Assembly: GCA_021784995.1 (NCBI GenBank)
Contig: JAJYHA010000248.1
Coordinates: 1-11,081 of the forward strand
Direction: 5' to 3'
Source: Myxococcales bacterium
Lineage (GTDB): Bacteria > Myxococcota > Myxococcia > Myxococcales > Anaeromyxobacteraceae
DNA length: 11,081 bases
In this document: in pieces, positions 5,455 through 11,081 of the stretch
Position numbering within the stretch: the first letter of the stretch is position 1
Layout of the letters: each line of letters begins with the position of its first letter
The notes under the pieces: model-generated
What the model was told of the DNA's origin: nothing
The model's input: only the letters and a program-made list of their open reading frames with translations
Database searches by the model: none
Position numbers and translations under genes: made by a program

Positions 5455-6633
5455 ATGCACGGATCCCAGAGGCACCGCCTTCCCCGCGCCGCAGGAGCGG
5501 TCGCGGTCGCCGCCGTCCTCTCCCTCGCCCTGGCCGGGCCGGCGCGCGCCGCCGAGGCGAAGGAGCTCAAGTTCGGGATGGTGCTCGCGCTGACCGGTCC
5601 CGGGTCCTGGTACGGCGTGACGATGAGCCGCGGCGCGGAGCTGGCCGCCGAGGAGATCAACGCCGCGGGCGGCGCGGCCGGGTACCGGCTCGTCCCCGTC
5701 ATCGAGGACCACCGCAGCGGCGACACCTCGGCCGGGCAGGCGGCGGTGCGCAAGCTCATCGACATCGACAAGGTCCCCTTCATCGAGGGGTCGTACGGGA
5801 GCGTCTGCACCTCCATCCAGCCGCTCTGCGCCGAGAACCACGTGGTGCTGGTGAACGGGGGCGGGACCGCGCCCAGCCTGCTCGGCAAGCCGTACCTGCA
5901 CAACACGCGCGCCCTCGGCGACACCACCGCCGTCGCCGTGCTCAGGTACCTGAAGGACGTGAAGGGCTGCCGGAAGCTGGCCACCATCTTCTACAACCAG
6001 GAGTCCGGCATCACCATCAACCGCGAGGCGACGCGGGCCTGGAAGGAGATGGGCGGCACGGTCGTGAAGGAGTCCATGGTCGCGACGGGCCAGACGGACT
6101 TCAGCGGCGAGCTGTCGCAGATCCGCGCCGCGCGGCCGGAGTGCGTCGGCATCTGGTCCTACGGCACCGACGTCGGCTACACGGTCAAGGACATCCGCCG
6201 CATGGGCATGACGGTGCCCGTCGCGGGCGTGGAGTTCACGCCCGACGCGCTCGCCATCGCCGGGAAGGCCTTCGAGGGCTACCTGACCGGGCTCGACGAC
6301 TTCGACCCGGCCCTGGACGATCCGATGACGCGCCAGTTCGTCCAGCACTTCCACGCCCGGTACGGAGCCGACGCCAAGCTCGACTACTACTGCGCCAACT
6401 ACTACGACCTGACCTACGTCCTGCGCGACCTCGTCACCCGCGTGAAGGCCAAGGGCGGGAACCCGCTCGACGGCGCCCAGCTCGAGGCCGCCCTGAAGGA
6501 GAACCCGCGCTTCCGGACCGTGTACGGCGGCACGATGGAGCTGCGCCCCGACGGCAGCGTGGTGAAGCCGATCTCCATCTTCGAGGTGAAGGACGGCAAG
6601 CAGGTGCGGCTGAAGCGGCAGGGCGGCGCCTGA
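5455..6633 (+). CDS. Branched-chain amino acid-type ABC transporter, periplasmic substrate-binding protein (LivK-like)
   Basis: This encodes a 392-residue exported solute receptor of the type 1 periplasmic binding fold (LivJ/LivK/AmiC-like). The signal peptide spans residues 1-32: basic MHGSQRHRLPR, a hydrophobic core, and cleavage after PARA. There is no lipobox, so it should be free in the periplasm. Mature family features are FGMVLALTGPGSWYG (40-54), RGAELAAEEINAAGG (59-73), VIEDHRSGDTSAGQAAVRKL (82-101) and GQTDFSGELSQIRAARPE (212-229). The late YYCANYYDLTYVLRDLV region contributes to the second lobe. The ATG has the best ribosome binding site in the cluster (GGAGGA 5445-5450, 4-nt gap), as expected for an abundant receptor. 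HAAT-family receptors bind branched amino acids, amides, urea, aromatic acids and other carboxylates. The AtuA neighbours make a non-amino-acid ligand plausible, but the sequence does not prove it. Confidence 0.93.
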   Translation: MHGSQRHRLPRAAGAVAVAAVLSLALAGPARAAEAKELKFGMVLALTGPGSWYGVTMSRGAELAAEEINAAGGAAGYRLVPVIEDHRSGDTSAGQAAVRKLIDIDKVPFIEGSYGSVCTSIQPLCAENHVVLVNGGGTAPSLLGKPYLHNTRALGDTTAVAVLRYLKDVKGCRKLATIFYNQESGITINREATRAWKEMGGTVVKESMVATGQTDFSGELSQIRAARPECVGIWSYGTDVGYTVKDIRRMGMTVPVAGVEFTPDALAIAGKAFEGYLTGLDDFDPALDDPMTRQFVQHFHARYGADAKLDYYCANYYDLTYVLRDLVTRVKAKGGNPLDGAQLEAALKENPRFRTVYGGTMELRPDGSVVKPISIFEVKDGKQVRLKRQGGA

Positions 6634-6655
6634 TCGCCCGGTACGGCCCGGCGGC

Positions 6656-7558
6656 ATGCTCTCCGAGATCCTCCAGCTCGTCGTCTCCGGCCTGATCACC
6701 GGCAGCCTCTACGCGCTGCTCGGCGTGAGCTGGGGCGTGATCTACGGCACGACGCGGACCTTCCACTTCGCGCACGCGCTGGCCTTCACCCTGGCCGCCT
6801 ACGTGGCCATCGTGGCCCACGTGGGGATGGGGCTGCCGCTCGCGGCGGCCCTCGTCGCGGCAGCGGTGGCGGCGGCCGTGTTCGGCTGCGCGGTGGAGGG
6901 GATCGTCTACCGCCCCATCCGCCGCGCGAGCCGGGGTCCGCTCGGCATCTTCCTCGCGTCGATGGGGGCCACGGTGCTCGGAGAGGCGATCCTGCAGCTC
7001 CTCTTCTCGCCCACGCCGCGCTCGCTGCCCGACTTCCCGGAGGGGCTGGTCGAGCTCGGGCCCATCATGTTCACGCTGTCCGACGCGGCCCTGGTGGGCG
7101 CGGCCTGGGCCGGCGTCGTCCTGCTGGAGCTCTTCCTCCGCACCACCCGGACCGGCCGCGAGATCCGCGCCGTCCGAAGCAACGCCGAGATGACCACCAT
7201 CGTCGGGATCGGCTCCGAGCGGACCTTCCTGGTCGTCTTCGCGCTGGGATCGGCGCTGATGGGGATCGGCGCCTTCTTCGTCGCCGTGCGCTCCGCCGCC
7301 ACCCCGCACATGGGCGTCACCTTCGTGCTCATGGCGTTCATCGCCACCTTCCTGGGCGGGGTGGGGAGCAGCTGGGGCGTGGCGCTGGCGGGGCTCGGGA
7401 TCGGCGTGGTCGAGAACCTGGCGCTGCTCGGCCTGCCGGCCCACTACAAGCACGTGGTGGTGTTCGCGGTCATGTTCGTCTTCCTGCTGGTCCGGCCGGA
7501 GGGCTTCCTGGGCACGTCGACGTCGGTCGGCCTCCGGGTGGTGAGGAAGCGGGCCTGA
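6656..7558 (+). CDS. livH: Liv-type ABC transporter permease (LivH-like)
   Basis: This encodes a 300-residue integral inner-membrane protein and one half of the translocation pore. It opens with the LivH pattern LQLVVSGLITGSLYALLGVS (residues 6-25), followed by WGVIYGTTRTFHFAHAL, the counterpart of the 'YG..R..NFAHG' motif. About eight hydrophobic helices follow. The cytoplasmic coupling segment RTTRTGREIRAVRSNAEMTTIVGI sits near 162-185; LivH proteins use the 'R.TR.G.A.RA...N...A...GI' version to contact the ATPases. Late features are FIATFLGGVGSSWGVALAGLGIGVVENLA and LLVRPEGFLG, a typical C-terminus. It begins 22 nt after the binding-protein stop codon, with only a weak ribosome binding site, and the LivMG gene starts 3 nt after its stop. 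The specific symbol reflects family type, not proven leucine transport. Confidence 0.93.
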   Translation: MLSEILQLVVSGLITGSLYALLGVSWGVIYGTTRTFHFAHALAFTLAAYVAIVAHVGMGLPLAAALVAAAVAAAVFGCAVEGIVYRPIRRASRGPLGIFLASMGATVLGEAILQLLFSPTPRSLPDFPEGLVELGPIMFTLSDAALVGAAWAGVVLLELFLRTTRTGREIRAVRSNAEMTTIVGIGSERTFLVVFALGSALMGIGAFFVAVRSAATPHMGVTFVLMAFIATFLGGVGSSWGVALAGLGIGVVENLALLGLPAHYKHVVVFAVMFVFLLVRPEGFLGTSTSVGLRVVRKRA

Positions 7559-7561
7559 CGC

Positions 7562-9277
7562 ATGGACTACCTGGTCCACATCCTCGACGTGGTGCTCCTC
7601 TACGCGGCCCTGGCCGTGTCGCTGAACCTGGTGGTGGGCCTGGGCGGCATGGCCTCCATGTGCCACGCCGCCCTCTTCGGCCTGGGCGCCTACGCCTCCG
7701 CGCTCGCGACCACGCACCTCGGGGTGGGCTTCCTGGCGGGGATGGCCTGCGCCGCCGCGCTGTCGGGGGCCATCGGGATCGCGCTGGCGCTCCCCTCGCT
7801 CCGCATCCGCGACGAGTACCTCATCCTCTTCACCACCGCCTTCCAGCTCGTCGTCTGGAACCTGATGGTCAACGAGGTGCGGGTGACGAACGGGGAGTCG
7901 GGCCTCTCCGGCGTCCCGCGGGCGAGCCTGCTGGGGCACACGCTCACGAGCCCCCGCTCCTACCTCCCGCTGGTCGCCCTCTTCGCGGCCGCGATCTTCC
8001 TGGTCGCCTGGAGGGTGAGCCGATCGCCGTTCGGACGCGTGCTCCGCTGCGTGCGGGAGGACGAGCCGTCGACGGCGTCGCTCGGCAAGGACGTGCTCCG
8101 CTTCAAGGCGCTCACCTTCATGCTCGGCGGGGCGATGGCCGGGGCGACCGGCGGCCTGCTCGCCCACTACCAGGGCTTCGTCAACCCGGTGACCTTCAGC
8201 CTCGACGCCTCCATCCTGGTGGTGGCGATGGTGGTCCTCGGCGGCTCGGGCAACATCCTCGGCTCGCTGGTGGGGAGCGCGCTCCTGATCGCCATCCCGG
8301 AGGCCCTGCGCTTCGTGCCCGGCACGGCCGTGGTCGTCGGGCCGGTGCGCAACGTCATCTTCGGCGGGCTGCTCGTGCTCTTCATGCGGTTCCGGCCGGA
8401 GGGCATCCTGCCGGAGCACCGGCGCGGGCGGCGGGCGCGCCTGCCGGTGGCAGCGCCCGGCCCCGACGAGGTCCGGCGCCTGGTGGCCCTGGAGGAGTCG
8501 GCGCCGCGCGGCGGGGACGGGGCCCCCGCGCTCGAGGTGAAGGGGGTCAGCAAGCGCTTCGGCGGCATCCGGGCCGTCCACTCCTTCTCCATGGCGCTCG
8601 TGCCCGGCAAGGTGACGACGCTCATCGGGCCGAACGGCTGCGGCAAGACCACCGTCTTCAACCTGATCTCCGGCTTCCTGACGCCGGACGAGGGGCGCAT
8701 CTACGTGCGCGGGGAGGACGTCACGCGCTGCCAGCCCCACCAGCTGGTCGCGCGCGGCGTCATCCGGTCCTGGCAGGACGTCCGCGTCTTCCGGAACGAG
8801 ACCGTCCTGGGCAACGTGATGGCGGCCATGCCGGGGCAGCTCGGCGAGCGGCTGCTGCAGCTCCTGCTGCGCCCGCGGCGGGTGGCGGCGCAGGAGCGGG
8901 AGAACGCGCGCCGCGCGCTGGCCTACCTCGACTTCGTGGGGCTTTCGGGCCGGGCGCAGGAGCTCGCGGGGGAGCTCTCCTTCGCGGAGCAGAAGCAGCT
9001 CTCGCTGGCGCGGCTCCTGGCCAGCCGCTGCCCGGTCCTCCTCCTGGACGAGCCCGCCTCCGGGGTCGACGGCGCCTCCATCGAGCGGATGGGCGAGGAG
9101 ATCGTGAAGCTGGCCCGCGCCGGCCGGACCGTGTGCCTGGTCGAGCACAACCTCGACATCGTGAAGGGGCTCTCCGACGACTCGATCTTCATGGACCAGG
9201 GCCGCGTGGTCCGCCAGGCGTCGCCGCAGGAGCTCATGCGCGATCCCGAGCTGGCCCGCATCTACTTCGGAGGCTGA
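7562..9277 (+). CDS. Fused Liv-type permease and ATPase (LivM-LivG fusion)
   Basis: This single 571-residue chain combines the second permease (about 1-285) and the first ATPase (about 322-571). The permease half shows LNLVVGLGGMASMCHAALFG (21-40), the LivM 'G..G..S.GHA.F' motif. It also has PSLRIRDEYLILFTTAFQLV (78-97), the coupling segment SRSPFGRVLRCVREDEPSTA (153-172) and RFRPEGILP (276-284). A ~35-residue Arg/Pro/Glu-rich linker follows. The ATPase half has Walker A GPNGCGKTT (356-364), Q-loop Gln405 (SWQDVRVF), signature LSFAEQ (472-477), Walker B PVLLLDEP (491-498; Asp496, Glu497), D-loop SGVD and switch His529 (VEHN). All catalytic elements are present, so it should be active. The LSFAEQ signature differs from canonical LSGGQ. 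No frameshift or stop separates the halves. Such fusions occur in some HAAT operons. Confidence 0.94.
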   Translation: MDYLVHILDVVLLYAALAVSLNLVVGLGGMASMCHAALFGLGAYASALATTHLGVGFLAGMACAAALSGAIGIALALPSLRIRDEYLILFTTAFQLVVWNLMVNEVRVTNGESGLSGVPRASLLGHTLTSPRSYLPLVALFAAAIFLVAWRVSRSPFGRVLRCVREDEPSTASLGKDVLRFKALTFMLGGAMAGATGGLLAHYQGFVNPVTFSLDASILVVAMVVLGGSGNILGSLVGSALLIAIPEALRFVPGTAVVVGPVRNVIFGGLLVLFMRFRPEGILPEHRRGRRARLPVAAPGPDEVRRLVALEESAPRGGDGAPALEVKGVSKRFGGIRAVHSFSMALVPGKVTTLIGPNGCGKTTVFNLISGFLTPDEGRIYVRGEDVTRCQPHQLVARGVIRSWQDVRVFRNETVLGNVMAAMPGQLGERLLQLLLRPRRVAAQERENARRALAYLDFVGLSGRAQELAGELSFAEQKQLSLARLLASRCPVLLLDEPASGVDGASIERMGEEIVKLARAGRTVCLVEHNLDIVKGLSDDSIFMDQGRVVRQASPQELMRDPELARIYFGG

Positions 9278-9282
9278 CGGGA

Positions 9283-9981
9283 ATGCTGCTCCAGCTCCGG
9301 AACGTCTCCTCGGGCTACCACCGGAAGCGGGTCCTCTACGACGTGTCGCTCTCGGTGGAGCGCGGCGAGGTGGTGGCCCTGATCGGTCACAACGGCGCGG
9401 GGAAGACCACCACGCTGCGGACCATCCTGGGGCTGATCCGTGCCGATGCGGGGGAGGTCCTGTTCGAGGGCCAGGACGTCGCCGGCCGGCCCGCGGTCCG
9501 GAACGCGCGCGCCGGCATCTACCTCATCCCGCAGGAGCGCTTCACCTTCCCCGATCTCAGCGTGCGGGAGAACCTGATGCTGGGCGGCCACGGCGTGCCC
9601 GACGCGCGGCTCCTCGCCGGCACCCTCGACCGCGTCCACGGGATCTTCCCGATCCTGCGCGAGCGCGGCGGGCAGCGGGCCGGGACCCTGAGCGGGGGCC
9701 AGCAGCGGGTGCTGTCCATGGCGATGGCGATGATGGCGCAGCCGCGGCTGGTCCTGGTGGACGAGCCCAGCCTCGGGCTGGCGCCGCGGGTGGTCGAGGA
9801 GGTGGGTGAGACCGTCGCGCGCATGGCCCGGAGCGGGATGGGGGTCCTCCTCGTGGACCAGAACATCAAGCAGACGCTCCGGATCAGCGATCGCGTCTAC
9901 GTGATGAAGAACGGGCACGTGGTGCTCGAGGAGACGGGGAAGAGGCTCCTCGAGCAGGGGCAGTGGTGGGATCTCTACTGA
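9283..9981 (+). CDS. livF: Liv-type ABC transporter ATP-binding protein (LivF-like)
   Basis: This 232-residue cytoplasmic ATPase should pair with the ATPase half of the LivMG fusion to power import. It has Walker A GHNGAGKTT (35-43), Q-loop IPQERFTFPDLSVRENL (82-98; Gln84), canonical signature LSGGQQR (136-142), and Walker B LVLVDEPSLGLAP (156-168; Asp160, Glu161). The switch position carries Gln (VDQN, Gln193) instead of His, which is usual for LivF (VEQN). It is about the family length (230-240 residues). Starting at ATG 9283, 5 nt after the fusion gene's stop codon, it uses GGAGG (9269-9273) inside the previous gene's last codons, so translation is probably coupled. It ends with WWDLY and is followed 22 nt later by the second AtuA gene. 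Confidence 0.95.
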   Translation: MLLQLRNVSSGYHRKRVLYDVSLSVERGEVVALIGHNGAGKTTTLRTILGLIRADAGEVLFEGQDVAGRPAVRNARAGIYLIPQERFTFPDLSVRENLMLGGHGVPDARLLAGTLDRVHGIFPILRERGGQRAGTLSGGQQRVLSMAMAMMAQPRLVLVDEPSLGLAPRVVEEVGETVARMARSGMGVLLVDQNIKQTLRISDRVYVMKNGHVVLEETGKRLLEQGQWWDLY

Positions 9982-10003
9982 GCGTGGGGACGCGGAGGTC
10001 ATC

Positions 10004-11081
10004 GTGAGACGGGTCCGGATCGGGGCTGGCGCCGGCTTCGCGCGCGATCGCATCGAGCCGGCGCTCGAGCTGGTCGAGCGCGGCGACATCGAGTACCTCG
10101 TCTTCGAGTGCCTGGCCGAGCGGACCATCGCCACCGACCAGCTCGAGAAGACGCGCGACCCGTCCCGCGGCTTCAACGCCGGGCTGGACGCGCGGATGCG
10201 CGCGGTCCTGGCCCCCTGCCGGGCGCGCGGGGTCAGGATCGTCACGAACATGGGCTCGGCCAACCCGCTCGCCGCCGCCCGGCGCGTCGCGGCGCTGGGG
10301 CGGGAGCTGGGCCTCGACGGCCTGCGGGTCGCCGCGGTCGAGGGCGACGACGTCCTGGCGCGGGTCCGGGCGCTGCGGACCGAGATCCTCGAGACGGGCG
10401 ACAGCCTCGACGTGATCCGCGAGCGGATCGTCTCGGCCAACGCCTACCTCGGCGCGGAGCCCATGGTCGAGGCGCTGCGCCGGGGGGCCGACGTGGTGGT
10501 GGTCGGGCGCTCCGCCGACCCCTCGCTCTTCCTCGCCCCCATGATGCACGAGCTGGGGTGGGCACCCGACGACTGGCGGCGCCTGGGCGCGGGCACGGTG
10601 GTCGGGCACCTCATGGAGTGCGCCGGCCAGGTGACCGGAGGCTACTTCGCCGACCCGGGCTACAAGGACGTCCCTGGGCTGGCCCGGCTCGGGTTCCCCA
10701 TCTGCGACGTGGGGGAGGACGGCGAGGCCACCGTGTCGAAGGTCGCGGGCAGCGGCGGCCGGGTCAGCGTGGAGACGGCCAGCGAGCAGCTCCTCTACGA
10801 GATCCACGACCCCGGCGCCTACGTCACCCCGGACGTGATCGCCGACTTCACGGGCGTGGACCTGGCGGAGCGCGGGCCCGACGTCGTGAGCGTGACGGGC
10901 GGCACGGGGCGGCCGAGGACCGGCACCTACAAGGTGAGCGTCGGCTACCGCGACGGCTTCATCGGTGACGGGCAGATGAGCTACGCCGGGCCCGGCGCGC
11001 TGGAGCGGGCGCGCCTGGCGGGGGAGATCGTCCTGGAGCGCCTGCGGCTCCAGGGGCTCGCGGCGCGGGAGACGCGGGTGG
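10004..11081 (+). CDS. AtuA-family protein (DUF1446), second copy, cut by right edge
   Basis: From GTG 10004 the frame stays open for 359 codons to the window end. GGAGGT (9994-9999) lies 4 nt upstream, a short spacing but the only good candidate. The product is clearly homologous to the first AtuA protein. Shared blocks are RIGAGAGFARDR (5-16), IEYLVFECLAERTI (29-42), AYLGAEPMVEALRRGADVVV (147-166), GRSADPSLFLAPM (168-180), GHLMECAGQVTGGYFADPGY (201-220), VPGLARLGFPI (223-233), EQLLYEIHDPGAYVTPDV (261-278) and YAGPGALERARLAGEI (327-342). Its N-terminal half is nearer the AtuA family pattern (LVFE.LAERT, TNMG.ANP) than the first copy, which has several substitutions there. Whether it carries a fused C-terminal domain cannot be seen. 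It is the last visible gene of the transporter cluster, 22 nt after livF. Confidence 0.9.
   Translation, partial: MRRVRIGAGAGFARDRIEPALELVERGDIEYLVFECLAERTIATDQLEKTRDPSRGFNAGLDARMRAVLAPCRARGVRIVTNMGSANPLAAARRVAALGRELGLDGLRVAAVEGDDVLARVRALRTEILETGDSLDVIRERIVSANAYLGAEPMVEALRRGADVVVVGRSADPSLFLAPMMHELGWAPDDWRRLGAGTVVGHLMECAGQVTGGYFADPGYKDVPGLARLGFPICDVGEDGEATVSKVAGSGGRVSVETASEQLLYEIHDPGAYVTPDVIADFTGVDLAERGPDVVSVTGGTGRPRTGTYKVSVGYRDGFIGDGQMSYAGPGALERARLAGEIVLERLRLQGLAARETRV

Noticed and set aside
6434..9148. A 904-codon open frame on the minus strand, with further long minus-strand frames at 2018-3574, 3517-5085 and 5284-6699
   Set aside because: They lie antisense to well-supported IclR, AtuA and Liv genes. 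Their translations are Arg/His/Gly/Glu-rich low-complexity products typical of high-GC antisense frames, without domains.

Overview
The window is very GC-rich DNA (by eye around 70% or more, with strong G/C preference at codon third positions). It looks like a chromosomal segment of a high-GC bacterium. A Gram-negative host is supported by the classical signal peptide on the periplasmic binding protein and by a putative lipoprotein. The HelD-like helicase fragment, the MscS protein and the overall style fit a myxobacterium (Anaeromyxobacter-like). That taxonomic guess is inference only.

Layout. (1) Positions 1-537, minus strand: the N-terminal part of a HelD/UvrD-type superfamily I helicase that runs off the left edge. 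(2) Positions 631-1734, plus strand: a small-conductance mechanosensitive channel (MscS family), divergent from the helicase across a palindrome-rich spacer. (3) Positions 1799-2704: an unrecognised putative lipoprotein with a Cys/Tyr-rich N-terminus, followed by a GC hairpin. (4) Positions 2764-11081: one long, tightly packed plus-strand gene cluster. It starts with an array of 20-bp-periodic palindromic half-sites and an IclR-family regulator. Then come a DUF1446/AtuA-family protein, a stand-alone AtuA C-terminal (ferredoxin-like) domain protein, a branched-chain-amino-acid-type (HAAT/Liv) ABC transporter and a second AtuA-family protein cut by the right edge. The transporter consists of a periplasmic binding protein, LivH, a LivM-LivG fusion and LivF.

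How it fits together (inference): the Liv-type importer takes up a small organic acid, amide or terpenoid-like compound. The two AtuA-type proteins and the small AtuA-C protein act on it or on its acyl-CoA derivative. The IclR protein senses it and controls the cluster from the operator array next to its own start. No enzyme of known reaction lies inside the window, so the substrate cannot be named. The paired AtuA homologues bracketing a dedicated importer, the split AtuA architecture and the periodic operator array are the parts most worth following up. I see no mobile element, CRISPR array, tRNA or rRNA.
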